The translations under genes and the position numbers were made by a program. From IMG/VR virus record IMGVR_UViG_3300020020_000055, positions 1 through 47,241 of that record: DNA of 47,241 nucleotides; one strand, 5' to 3'. Positions within the stretch are counted from its first letter, which is position 1, and each line of letters starts with the position of its first letter. Below are positions 8,182 to 15,790 of this stretch, piece by piece. The notes below the pieces were generated by a model, which saw only the letters and a program-made list of their open reading frames with translations, had not been told where the DNA came from and ran no database searches. Source of the stretch: a virus.

Positions 8182-8461
8182 CGGGCGTGCTCGGTTGTGC
8201 CGCGCGCATGGCGCGTATGTTGGTATGGATATGCTCGATTACGTCGGCCACGGGTACGCCGTTCGCGTCTGCAAACGCGCTTATGATGGTTGCGGCGATG
8301 ATTAGACCGGCCTCCATTTGCAGCCCACGCGGCGCCTTTATGATTTCATCGCGCACGTAGCCCAACGCGGTGTTGATTATGGTGTGTAGCTCGCCCGTGA
8401 GCTCGACGGGCAACGGGACGCCGTCGGCGTATTGAAACTTGGTGCGATCCGCGCTCGTCAT
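8171..8461 (-). CDS. Small helical family protein, copy 2
   Basis: A 96-aa helical protein. The core MEAGLIIAATIISAFADANG then VPVADVIEHIHTNIR aligns with its neighbours on both sides, so these three genes look like a tandem duplication followed by divergence. The start overlaps the preceding stop by 4 nt. No known function. Confidence 0.68.
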   Translation of the reverse strand: MTSADRTKFQYADGVPLPVELTGELHTIINTALGYVRDEIIKAPRGLQMEAGLIIAATIISAFADANGVPVADVIEHIHTNIRAMRAAQPSTPDAG

Positions 8462-8817
8462 AACGGCGGTACCTCCGAATCGCGTACGTGCGCGATTGCC
8501 GATTCGGCGTCGGGCACGCTTACGATCTCGACCTCGACGGTTGGCTCGGCGGCGTCGTCGAGGTCGCGTTGCTCTTTTAGTACGACCTCGACCGCCTCCA
8601 ACACATACCGACTCAAGTCGGCCATCATACGCGCGGCGTCGAGGTACGGTGCGCCCGCTAGTTGTGAGCTTAGGAATATGGCCACACCGACATACAAATC
8701 AATGTGGTTGGTACCGAGCTCGTCGGCTGCGCCCGCAATGGCTTGCGCAAAGCGGTATCCGGCCGCCGTGTCGCCCTCGCTCAAGTGTTCGTGGGTATCG
8801 TCCGATTCGTCAGTCAT
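8458..8817 (-). CDS. Small helical family protein, copy 1
   Basis: A 119-aa protein. The acidic N-terminus is followed by the helical core HIDLYVGVAIFLSSQLAGAP and then YLDAARMMADLSRYVLEAV, the same layout as the two genes after it. The C-terminus is acidic. I start it at ATG 8815-8817. The longer frame to 9195 is only a Gly/Ala-rich shadow of the plus-strand lipoprotein. The start codons of this gene and the lipoprotein share the bases CATG. Confidence 0.65.
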   Translation of the reverse strand: MTDESDDTHEHLSEGDTAAGYRFAQAIAGAADELGTNHIDLYVGVAIFLSSQLAGAPYLDAARMMADLSRYVLEAVEVVLKEQRDLDDAAEPTVEVEIVSVPDAESAIAHVRDSEVPPL

Positions 8818-9379
8818 GGGTCGTCGCCTCTTAGTGGTTTTGGGTTTGGTTGTGTGTGTGGTGTCTGCATGTGTGGCCGAGGTCGCGCCGTCGGCCGAGT
8901 CGTCGCCGTCATTCCAGGTCGAGCCCGCGCAACCGAGCGTCGGGCCCGCACCAATCGTCGAGGTATTGCCAGCGCCAACGTATCCAGCGCCTAGACCAGC
9001 GCCGTCGACGCCCGCACCGAACACACCGCAAGCCGCTCCAACGCCCATGACGCCGCCCGTCGTCGCCCAACCCGCACCGACGCCCGCGCCCGCACCGCCC
9101 GCACACGACATGGACGCCGACGCGGGCGAGCCCGGGCCCGAGCCGACGCCCGAACCCGCGCCCGCGCCCGTACCCGTGGTGTGTTGGTTGCCCAATGGAA
9201 CCGTTGCGACCTGCGAGTACGAGTCGAACTACGGGTTGATTCGCTGGTCGGTCGACCACCTTGATTACGGTTGCCAAGTCGTGCGCCAAGGCGAGCCATA
9301 CGCGCCGTGTGTCGAGGGCAACCCGTGCCGCGTGCACAGCCAATACGGCGCGGTGATTACGGGTCGGTGCGGTCACTAG
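8816..9379 (+). CDS. Lipoprotein on the opposite strand (candidate moron gene)
   Basis: A 187-aa secreted lipoprotein. It opens MGRRLLVVLGLVVCVVSACV: two arginines, a hydrophobic core and a lipobox VSAC, so signal peptidase II should cleave before Cys19. A long Pro/Ala linker (about residues 35-120) leads to a compact C-terminal domain with six cysteines (from VVCWLPNG to GRCGH). It is the only plus-strand gene inside the minus-strand early operon, and its start overlaps that of the divergent gene. This placement is typical of lysogenic-conversion genes expressed from a prophage, for example to alter the surface or block superinfection, but the function is not visible. No good Shine-Dalgarno precedes the ATG. 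Confidence 0.75.
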   Translation: MGRRLLVVLGLVVCVVSACVAEVAPSAESSPSFQVEPAQPSVGPAPIVEVLPAPTYPAPRPAPSTPAPNTPQAAPTPMTPPVVAQPAPTPAPAPPAHDMDADAGEPGPEPTPEPAPAPVPVVCWLPNGTVATCEYESNYGLIRWSVDHLDYGCQVVRQGEPYAPCVEGNPCRVHSQYGAVITGRCGH

Positions 9380-9712
9380 TTAGTTAGACCCATGAGGATC
9401 GCGCTCGTGCGGCGCGTCGTCGCAATCGCACCCGGGCACGTGCGTCACGTGTTCGATCGTCGAGGTCGGCGGCCCGAGCTCGGCCGTTAGTTCACTGACG
9501 ATTGCCGCCTCGGTCTCACCGCCAACGATTGTCAACATCGTTTCGCCTAGGGTCTTATGGGTCACGTCGACCTCGGCCGCGGGCGGGCGGGCGATCTCGG
9601 TGAGCGCGAATTGGATCGGCTTGCCTTCGAGTAGCCTGATTAGGTTGAGTCGGCTCAAGCCGACCACGACGTTTACCGTCCCGTCAGGTCGGCGTATCAG
9701 TGCCTTTATCAT
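9380..9712 (-). CDS. Hypothetical protein
   Basis: A 110-aa protein with a beta-rich first half (VNVVVGLSRLNLIRLLEGK, then IQFALTEIARPPAAEV) and an acidic tail with CDC near the end. Its stop abuts the lipoprotein stop (9379/9380), so the two genes converge with no gap. It overlaps the preceding gene by 29 nt. Unrecognised. Confidence 0.65.
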   Translation of the reverse strand: MIKALIRRPDGTVNVVVGLSRLNLIRLLEGKPIQFALTEIARPPAAEVDVTHKTLGETMLTIVGGETEAAIVSELTAELGPPTSTIEHVTHVPGCDCDDAPHERDPHGSN

Positions 9713-9950
9713 CGGGTGTACCGTTGTCCTTGCATAATCGGTGTAATGCCGTGCGTACGCCGTACAATAGCGTCGCTATTGAGTATGGGTGCGATACATA
9801 TACCGCGTATAATAGAATTGCTACAGTTGACAATATCGCCGACGCCGCTTGTTTGTTCGGTACCTTCGATTTGAGTACGTCGAGCGCAGCGTTAGCCGCG
9901 AGTTTGATGGCCGCCGCCTCGGCGTCGAGGTCGCGCTCACGGGTCGTCAT
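9684..9950 (-). CDS. Small helical protein, possible distant copy of the 8-kb family
   Basis: An 88-aa protein. A hydrophobic segment ASAILSTVAILLYAVYVSHP and a following helix IATLLYGVRTALHRL resemble the core of the small helical family at 7939-8817, though more hydrophobic. The start is set by an ATGA overlap with the upstream stop. Function unknown. Confidence 0.65.
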   Translation of the reverse strand: MTTRERDLDAEAAAIKLAANAALDVLKSKVPNKQAASAILSTVAILLYAVYVSHPYSIATLLYGVRTALHRLCKDNGTPDDKGTDTPT

Positions 9951-10153
9951 GACGCCGACTCCATGGATTCGGCCATGGCTTGCCGCATCGATTCGGCCTC
10001 GCCGTACGCCATAAGCACGCCGTCGAGCCGTACCCAGTACCGATAGGTTACCAAGTCGATTTCCAGCGTATGCCCAAGGTACTCGCGGCGTATGCGCCGT
10101 GCGGCGTCGCCGTGCGGTTGCCATTGCTGGTCACCAATCGCCATGACAGTCAT
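9947..10153 (-). CDS. Small hypothetical protein
   Basis: A 68-aa protein with YLGHTLEIDLVTYRYWVRLD, suggesting a small beta-sheet, followed by a Met/Ala/Glu-rich helix. The start ATG overlaps the preceding stop as ATGA. Function unknown. Confidence 0.65.
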   Translation of the reverse strand: MTVMAIGDQQWQPHGDAARRIRREYLGHTLEIDLVTYRYWVRLDGVLMAYGEAESMRQAMAESMESAS

Positions 10154-10353
10154 GGGATCACCAACGCGAGGCCGTCGGCGTCGCGTAAGCATGCCTTGCC
10201 CGCGCGGTGCACTACGTGCCCGCCCTTGGCGCGGCACATTGCCGCGTACGAGTACGACTCGGCGTAAACCACAACGCCGACCGCAATCATTACGCATACG
10301 CCCATTGCCAATAAAACAAACGGTGAGTTGTCTGTATGGGTGGTGTTAGTCAT
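10150..10353 (-). CDS. Small membrane protein
   Basis: A 67-aa protein with one transmembrane segment (PFVLLAMGVCVMIAVGVVVY, residues 11-30) and a short C-terminal domain with two cysteines. It is probably a single-pass inner-membrane protein. Both ends overlap neighbours by 4 nt. Function unknown. Confidence 0.65.
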   Translation of the reverse strand: MTNTTHTDNSPFVLLAMGVCVMIAVGVVVYAESYSYAAMCRAKGGHVVHRAGKACLRDADGLALVIP

Positions 10354-10799
10354 TTGTTAGCTACCTCGTTTAGCCATTGTCGATAACCAAGCGCGGGTTT
10401 GCCCTTGCGGTCGAATGCGATCACATGCCGCGACCAATGCAACAACGCCTCGCCGAGTATCGCGCGCGGGTCGACGGCGTCGCGGTCGTGTATGGCGAGC
10501 GCGTCGAGGTCGCCCGCGGCGAATCGCTCGACCTCGTCGGCGAGTAGCAAGGCGTTGTCGACGAGGTCGAGCGATACAACGATCGTGTTATTGACCTCGA
10601 CAAGCCACCCACGCACGGCGGCTAGCTCGCCGCGGCGGGTGCGGGCACTTTCACCCAACACCGCCGACCGCACCGTTACCCGGCCGATCTGCATTCCGGG
10701 TAGGTAACGCGGGTCGGTGCGACCTTCCCAACGCTCGACCGCGACGAGGTCGCAACCGTACGGCGGGTACATCGCCTCGCCGTTATCGCCGCTTGGCAT
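10350..10799 (-). CDS. Hypothetical protein
   Basis: A 149-aa soluble mixed alpha/beta protein. I start it at ATG 10797-10799, because a Shine-Dalgarno (GGGAG) lies 5-6 nt upstream. It then overlaps the preceding gene by 17 nt. Features include VNNTIVVSLDLVDNALLLAD and a C-terminal helix. No family recognised. Confidence 0.65.
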   Translation of the reverse strand: MPSGDNGEAMYPPYGCDLVAVERWEGRTDPRYLPGMQIGRVTVRSAVLGESARTRRGELAAVRGWLVEVNNTIVVSLDLVDNALLLADEVERFAAGDLDALAIHDRDAVDPRAILGEALLHWSRHVIAFDRKGKPALGYRQWLNEVANK

Positions 10800-10989
10800 G
10801 ACCGCTCCCAAGCCGCCAAATCACACGGGTTGGCGCACCGTCGGGCCATCGTCGAGCGGCGAACGCGTCGCTCACCCAAACGCGGCCGATACCCGTGCCG
10901 CGGGTGTATTTGACCATGTGTGCGCGTGGTATCCAAACGCGGTTGCCGTCGAGGCGGATACATACCGCTCGCTCTGTGTGTCGAATCAT
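10783..10989 (-). CDS. Small basic hypothetical protein
   Basis: A 68-aa basic protein, mostly beta by appearance (AVCIRLDGNRVWIPRAHMV). The ATG at 10987-10989 is preceded by AGGGG at good spacing, so I prefer it to the TTG at 11052 that the open frame allows. The 90-bp gap upstream holds a palindrome shared with the 16.9-kb control region. Function unknown. Confidence 0.55.
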   Translation of the reverse strand: MIRHTERAVCIRLDGNRVWIPRAHMVKYTRGTGIGRVWVSDAFAARRWPDGAPTRVIWRLGSGHAKRR

Positions 10990-11055
10990 CCGCACCCCTG
11001 CCAACTCAACTGACACGGCCGCCAAAATCGCCCGCGGCCGGGTTGGTGTCAAGCG

Positions 11056-11067
11056 TGTTATATAACA
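11056..11067. promoter_or_regulatory. Palindrome TGTTATATAACA, candidate operator
   Basis: A perfect 12-bp AT-rich palindrome in the gap between two small minus-strand genes. Its inner 10 bp, GTTATATAAC, recur at 16877-16886 in the divergent control region. It may bind the same phage regulator. Confidence 0.4.
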
Positions 11068-11079
11068 TACGCGCGCAAT

Positions 11080-11385
11080 TCATTCGCTAGCCTCGTCGTC
11101 GCCCTCGACGACGACCGCGGGCGTCGTGTCTGTACGCTGTATACGTACCTTGCGTACCCGTGATCCGGGCGCGCGCAGTGCGCGTTGTTTGGCTATCTCA
11201 ATATCGCGGTACGCGGCCACAACCGAACCGTCGTCGGCAATGACCAAAAACACTACGGGCGGCACGCGCTCCAACAATGTGACCGCGCGTCTGACTATCT
11301 CGACGACCGCGATCACAACCTCGGGCGGGTTTGACATGCGCCGCCCGACCAGTTCCATAATGGCTAATATTTGTTCTGCATTCAT
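11080..11385 (-). CDS. Hypothetical protein
   Basis: A 101-aa protein: an N-terminal helix pair (MNAEQILAIMELVGRRM), then beta strands (PPVVFLVIADDGSVVAAYRD) and a basic stretch, ending with acidic residues. I start at M 11383-11385, 5 nt after the upstream stop; the in-frame ATG at 11430 would overlap the HTH gene by 40 nt. Function unknown. Confidence 0.6.
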   Translation of the reverse strand: MNAEQILAIMELVGRRMSNPPEVVIAVVEIVRRAVTLLERVPPVVFLVIADDGSVVAAYRDIEIAKQRALRAPGSRVRKVRIQRTDTTPAVVVEGDDEASE

Positions 11386-11390
11386 TGGGT

Positions 11391-11573
11391 CTAATAATGC
11401 CCTTTCCAGCGTTTTATCCAATCGAGACACTTATCAAACACTGCGCCGCGCGGGCGGCCGCCTCGTAAGATGCGTCGCACGGCGGCGGGCGATATCCCAA
11501 TCATGCATGCGACGCCCGGGATCGTGAGGTCGTACCGCGCTTGGAATGCGGCGATTTCCTCGGCCAGCGTCAC
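11391..11573 (-). CDS. Small HTH protein
   Basis: A 60-aa Cro/CI-like protein, essentially one helix-turn-helix domain (TIPGVACMIGISPAAVRRIL, about residues 17-36). The GTG start overlaps the preceding stop as GTGA. It is likely a DNA-binding regulator acting within the phage; its target is not evident. Confidence 0.65.
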   Translation of the reverse strand: MTLAEEIAAFQARYDLTIPGVACMIGISPAAVRRILRGGRPRGAVFDKCLDWIKRWKGHY

Positions 11574-11812
11574 GGGTGGTCGTCGCCTCTAAAGGCGGCC
11601 TCTAACCAATCCGACGCCTCGCGGGCGCAGTCTGGGCACATGACGCCGCTCGGCTCGCGTTGTTGCAGTCGAAACACTTGGTTGATTGCGCGTGTACGGT
11701 CGAGCGCTTGGATTGATTCGATCGCGACGTCGAGCGCGACGAGCGTGTCGCGTCGTGCTGCGCCTTGGAGTCTTAGACGTAACGACTTTAGCTCGCTGAG
11801 TGTGTTGGTCAC
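11570..11812 (-). CDS. Hypothetical helical protein with a CxxC pair
   Basis: An 80-aa protein: a long helical N-terminus (LSELKSLRLRLQGAARRDTL) and a C-terminal CPDC motif. It starts with GTG 11810-11812, 4 nt after the RuvC-like stop. Function unknown. Confidence 0.6.
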   Translation of the reverse strand: MTNTLSELKSLRLRLQGAARRDTLVALDVAIESIQALDRTRAINQVFRLQQREPSGVMCPDCAREASDWLEAAFRGDDHP

Positions 11813-11816
11813 CGCC

Positions 11817-12350
11817 TTACCCTTTCAATCGCGCGGCACGTGCCGCCCAAGCCGATATACAAATCGCCGCGGCCTCGTCGTCGCCAATGTCGCCGCGCTT
11901 GGTCTCGCCCGATGCGTATTGCAGCTCGTACGCACGCACCTCGTCGCGTGGTGCGCGTACCCAACGCGAGCCGAATAGACCCGAGCGCCATTGCGACGGC
12001 ATGACCGACACCACCCGACCGAGCGACACCAAGCGCGCGCATCGGATCTCTGACATCCAACGCTCACGGGCCATACCCAACCCGATTAGGGTGTTAGTCG
12101 TACCGCCCCACGCACGCTCTAATACAATCCACAACTTGAGTTGTTGGGCGTCGGCGTGCGCGATTGCGCGACCGAGTACGACACCAGCCGCACCTCGGCG
12201 CGTGGTGTCGATTTGACCGCTTGCGACCAGCTTGCCACGCACACGAATTGCCCAACCACTCACCGACGCCGTGTCGACCGCTAGTACGACGATAGGGTGC
12301 GCGGTGTAGGATGCGGTGTTGACTTTCACCCGTTTAGGCGACCTCGTCAT
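11817..12350 (-). CDS. RuvC-like Holliday junction resolvase
   Basis: A 177-aa RNase H-fold nuclease that should resolve branched DNA left by replication and recombination before packaging. The acidic residues of the RuvC core are in order: D in VVLAVDTASVSGWAI near the N-terminus, E in LWIVLERAWGG, and a DD pair in GDIGDDEAAAICISAW near the C-terminus. The ATG is set by an ATGA overlap with the gene before it. It belongs to the replication operon, downstream of the primase-helicase. I cannot tell phage RuvC from related RNase H-fold resolvases by eye. Confidence 0.8.
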   Translation of the reverse strand: MTRSPKRVKVNTASYTAHPIVVLAVDTASVSGWAIRVRGKLVASGQIDTTRRGAAGVVLGRAIAHADAQQLKLWIVLERAWGGTTNTLIGLGMARERWMSEIRCARLVSLGRVVSVMPSQWRSGLFGSRWVRAPRDEVRAYELQYASGETKRGDIGDDEAAAICISAWAARAARLKG

Positions 12351-12904
12351 ACGCCGACCTCGACCGCGACCAACTCGGCTAACCACGCATCGCATACGAC
12401 ACGTACTGACGGGTTGCTCAGTGTGGGCGCGTGTAATGTGACGTCGCCTAGCGCAACGTCGCGGGTGAGTTCCCAGTGTGGTGCAGTAGTTTTGCGGCGC
12501 ACCCAATCCGCCATACCCACACCTGCGCGGTCGTGCATGACTGCGCATACGAGCGCCGCCCATTCGTTCGGTGTGAACACTGGCTCACGTCGGCGGCGCA
12601 GTGCGGCGTAACGCTCGCGGTCGGCGCACGCCCATACGTCTAGGCTAGTCCCGCGTAGCTGTAGACGTAGGCTTACAGCTAGGGGTAAGCCCATGACCAA
12701 ACCCGCGGGCATGGCGCCGACCTCGTCGACCCAAGTCAAGATCGGCCGTTGCGGCGCCTCAGCGGCCTTGGGCGGCGCGGGCGCGGCGGGCACGCACTCG
12801 ACGGCCTCGGCGGGCTCGGCGGGCTTAGGCGGCGCGCTAGGTACCTCGCCGAGGGTGAGTTGGTCGGTCGGCGGTGCGGGTCGTCGTCTCGATTGGGTGC
12901 GCAT
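12347..12904 (-). CDS. Hypothetical protein next to the origin
   Basis: A 185-aa protein. The first 50 residues are a Pro/Ala-rich, probably disordered linker; the rest is a folded domain (VFTPNEWAALVCAVMHDRAG, then MADWVRRKTTAPHWEL). It lies between the iteron region and the RuvC-like gene, so a part in replication, perhaps as an origin-binding or loader protein, is possible but unsupported by motif. Confidence 0.65.
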   Translation of the reverse strand: MRTQSRRRPAPPTDQLTLGEVPSAPPKPAEPAEAVECVPAAPAPPKAAEAPQRPILTWVDEVGAMPAGLVMGLPLAVSLRLQLRGTSLDVWACADRERYAALRRRREPVFTPNEWAALVCAVMHDRAGVGMADWVRRKTTAPHWELTRDVALGDVTLHAPTLSNPSVRVVCDAWLAELVAVEVGV

Positions 12905-13207
12905 GTGGGGCGTTTTTGGCGTTTTGGACTAACTGGACTAACTCGGCCGCTTTTTGGACTGCCTATTTATTTAGTCTTTTCATATAGATACATAATAAGT
13001 AGTCCAGTTAGTCCAGTTAGTCCGTTCAAAACTAGAGCCACATGCACGCATGCACATGCACGTGTGCACGCACGCACCTGCACATGTGTGACCCCCTGTT
13101 TTGGGTTGGCTAACTGGACTAACTGGACTAGCAACCTAGAAACCCTTTCATTCCGACGACTTGCAGATCGAATCTGCTAGTCCAATCAAGTTTCAGACTG
13201 GACTAAC
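12905..13207. other. Iteron-bearing origin candidate (303-bp gap)
   Basis: A non-coding stretch between the primase-helicase and the 185-aa gene. Six exact copies of GGACTAACT occur: 12926-12934, 12935-12943, 13116-13124 and 13200-13208 on plus, 13006-13014 and 13015-13023 on minus, with partial copies at 12956, 13001, 13125 and 13178. The paired copies at 12926 and 13006 form an 18-bp inverted repeat whose loop (12961-13000) is very AT-rich for this genome. From 13039 to 13077 the sequence is strictly alternating pyrimidine-purine. Iterons, an AT-rich unwinding element and an adjacent primase-helicase fit a replication origin. Confidence 0.75.
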
Positions 13208-15787
13208 TCAGTTTTCGCTTGGACTAGCGCCCAACCACGACACCCAACGCGCTTGACCATGCCCTTCGACCGATCGGCGCACTTCCATGCGCGCCTCGGC
13301 ACCATTCAAACCCGGGCGCGACCACCCGCGATCGACCCAGTCGCGCACTACGGCGCGGTAGCTTTTATGGTGTTTGGTACACAACTCTTTTAGCCGTGTG
13401 GGTATGATCAAAACCTCGGTCAATATGTCGTCAGAGTCATGGACTCTAATTCCGCATCGATCGTTAGAATACACACCGCCCTTGATAGTAATTGACCCTC
13501 GCGAGTTGATTTGAGCGATCGGGAAACTATCGGGCCTCGATGCTATCCAATCGGTCACCGCGCGCGCCATGGACTCGCCCGCCGTGAACGTTTCGCTCGC
13601 GTCGGTCGCGAGTGTTTCGGCGACGTCGACGCCGCTTGGGTCGAATCCAAAATGCTCGACCGCGAGTGACTCGGCGACCATGAGTAGTGCGGCGTATTCG
13701 GCGACGCGGCCGCGCACGGCCGACGTGCGTCCCGCACCTAAAAATAAGCCTTTTTTGTTGCGTCGACGGTCACGCAACACGGCCCAATCGTCGGCCTCGA
13801 AACCGACCAGCATTGCGAGCCAATCGCACCCGAGCGAGCCCGCGTTGGCACTGCATTCGGTGCGTACCAATTCGATCGCGTTTGAGTCGCCGTCGAGCGT
13901 ACCAAACCCGTTGACGGCGAGGTCGAGGATGCGGGCTTGGGCGCCCGTGGCCATCGATTCTGACGTCATGGGCATTTCACCTGACGACACGACGACCGTG
14001 CGCCATGACGCGGTGTGTCTAAGCGCCGCCTCACGTGTTAGTCGCGTCCGACCCTCACCGTTGACCAACGTATAAATTAGGCGTTGTACCGAGTCGGGAT
14101 CGGCGGCGCCGACCTCGTCAAAAAACAAGGGCAGATCACACAGCGTCGCCGCGCGCGCCTCGGCCGCGTTGGCGGTCGTATTCCATGACGCGACCCAAGC
14201 CGGATCGTCGGGATCGCCGTACACGCTCGCGGCGACCCTCAACATCGTTGTTTTGCCGCGCGACGAGTCACCACACAAGTGCACACCAAACCCGCGCATG
14301 CCGAGTGGTGCGAGCATGGGTGCCGCGAGCGCAGCGCATATCGCGACCCGCATGAGTGGACTCGCCGCCCATGCGCGACGCAAGCCGACCAAATGCGCGT
14401 CTAGCGTGCCGCGCGGTGCGAGTACGCGTGTAAACCTCGTTAGCTCACCACTCGGCACGACGTCGGGATCCGTGTCACGCCAAATGGATTCGTGCGACAT
14501 GAACACACCCGACGTACCAAGCCAACCCGTGTGCGCCGACGACTTACGTACGCGTAGCGTCGACCCGTTGGCGGTTTCATATGCGGCAAACCACGACACC
14601 GCGTTTTTGGCCGACACTGACGTAACGGGTGCGCCGAGCGGTGACAACTCGCTCACCATGGCGCGCGGGTCGGCGAGTGCTTTACGGCTCACACGCGCGG
14701 TCACCCACGCACCCGTCGCCGCACGAAACACCACATCGGCGGTTTGCTCGCCCGACGCGTGGTCGGCGTAGTATTGGGTCACCAACATCGGTCGCGGGCT
14801 CACCTCGGCGGTACGCTCGCCAGTGTGATGCACGACGCGACCCGACTCGCCGATTTCATACATACGCGGCAACACCAACCCATCGGGTATCGGTGCGCCC
14901 TTGCAAGCTTCAATCCGCCCGAGCGGTATGTCGCGTGCGTCGGCCGCATCGGGCGACAACTCGACGGCGTCGGCGAGACACTCGGCCAACCGCTCGGCGC
15001 CGTGCTCGGCGTAGTAGTCGTCAATGCCCTTGGTCGAGCACCACTCGGGCGGCGTCGTAAACCCAACCTCGGCCGCGCCCGCGTCGAGCAACACCGCGGC
15101 AAACTTCCGAGCGGCCGACATGACCTCGACGTTGGTATGTGCATCTTGATCAAACACGATTACGCATCGGCGACCAGCGATCGGCACGTGTTGAGCAATG
15201 CGCGGGTGCAGTCGCCAAACCGTGCGATCGGTGCGCCGCGCGTCGGCGTCCGCCCAATTCCAAACGCCGGTCAACCCGACGCACGTGTAACCGCACTGGT
15301 CGAGCACCAAGGCTTTTTTTTCGCCCTCGGTAAAGTACACAACCGAGGTTGCGTCGGCGTACGACCCGCGAGCGAGCGCGGCGGGTGCGTAGTAAACCAT
15401 GACGCCGACCGCATCGCCCGACGGTTGGTCGTATTTGATTACGCGTGCGCGCCCGCCCGGCTTGGCTGGTTTGATGGTGCGCGGCGCGTCGGGTCGTACT
15501 CGGTACCCGTACGGCGTCGGCGCCCCGGGCTCGTAAAACGGAAACACGATCGCACCGCCGCGCGGCACATTGGTGCGACCCAGTAACGCTATCAATTCGT
15601 TACGAGTGGTTGCGGAATAAATCCGGGCCGACTCGACGGTTGCGGCTGTAAGCCCGCTTGACGCTAAATGTACTCGGTGCGCCTCGGATAAGGCGGGTAC
15701 GAGCGGCATATCGGGCGGCGTGTATGTCGCCGCTTCGCGTCGTCGCTTGGCTTCGGATATCGGGATAACCGTCGAGTCGTCGGCCAT
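13208..15787 (-). CDS. Primase-helicase: TOPRIM-like N-terminus, DUF927 helicase core
   Basis: An 859-aa replication protein. Residues about 60-270 look like a TOPRIM primase-type domain: YFTEGEKKAL carries the Glu/Lys pair and CVIVFDQDAHTN the Asp pair. From about residue 320 the DUF927 ATPase follows, with Walker A CGDSSRGKTTML, Walker B LPLFFDEVGA and a sensor-like WRTVVVSSGEMP. The C-terminal 120 residues may bind DNA. Such proteins unwind the origin and may prime synthesis. It starts at ATG 15785-15787, just after the 163-aa gene. Its stop codon overlaps one iteron copy, tying the gene to the origin candidate. Confidence 0.88.
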   Translation of the reverse strand: MADDSTVIPISEAKRRREAATYTPPDMPLVPALSEAHRVHLASSGLTAATVESARIYSATTRNELIALLGRTNVPRGGAIVFPFYEPGAPTPYGYRVRPDAPRTIKPAKPGGRARVIKYDQPSGDAVGVMVYYAPAALARGSYADATSVVYFTEGEKKALVLDQCGYTCVGLTGVWNWADADARRTDRTVWRLHPRIAQHVPIAGRRCVIVFDQDAHTNVEVMSAARKFAAVLLDAGAAEVGFTTPPEWCSTKGIDDYYAEHGAERLAECLADAVELSPDAADARDIPLGRIEACKGAPIPDGLVLPRMYEIGESGRVVHHTGERTAEVSPRPMLVTQYYADHASGEQTADVVFRAATGAWVTARVSRKALADPRAMVSELSPLGAPVTSVSAKNAVSWFAAYETANGSTLRVRKSSAHTGWLGTSGVFMSHESIWRDTDPDVVPSGELTRFTRVLAPRGTLDAHLVGLRRAWAASPLMRVAICAALAAPMLAPLGMRGFGVHLCGDSSRGKTTMLRVAASVYGDPDDPAWVASWNTTANAAEARAATLCDLPLFFDEVGAADPDSVQRLIYTLVNGEGRTRLTREAALRHTASWRTVVVSSGEMPMTSESMATGAQARILDLAVNGFGTLDGDSNAIELVRTECSANAGSLGCDWLAMLVGFEADDWAVLRDRRRNKKGLFLGAGRTSAVRGRVAEYAALLMVAESLAVEHFGFDPSGVDVAETLATDASETFTAGESMARAVTDWIASRPDSFPIAQINSRGSITIKGGVYSNDRCGIRVHDSDDILTEVLIIPTRLKELCTKHHKSYRAVVRDWVDRGWSRPGLNGAEARMEVRRSVEGHGQARWVSWLGASPSEN

Positions 15788-15790
15788 GCG

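Noticed and set aside
8458-9195. Longer minus-strand version of the 119-aa gene
   Set aside because: The added 126 residues are Gly/Ala-rich antisense of the lipoprotein's Pro/Ala linker, and the plus strand there has a signal peptide, lipobox and six-Cys domain.
12926-13208. CRISPR array
   Set aside because: The GGACTAACT units are only 9 bp, occur on both strands and have irregular spacing without unique spacers of constant length.
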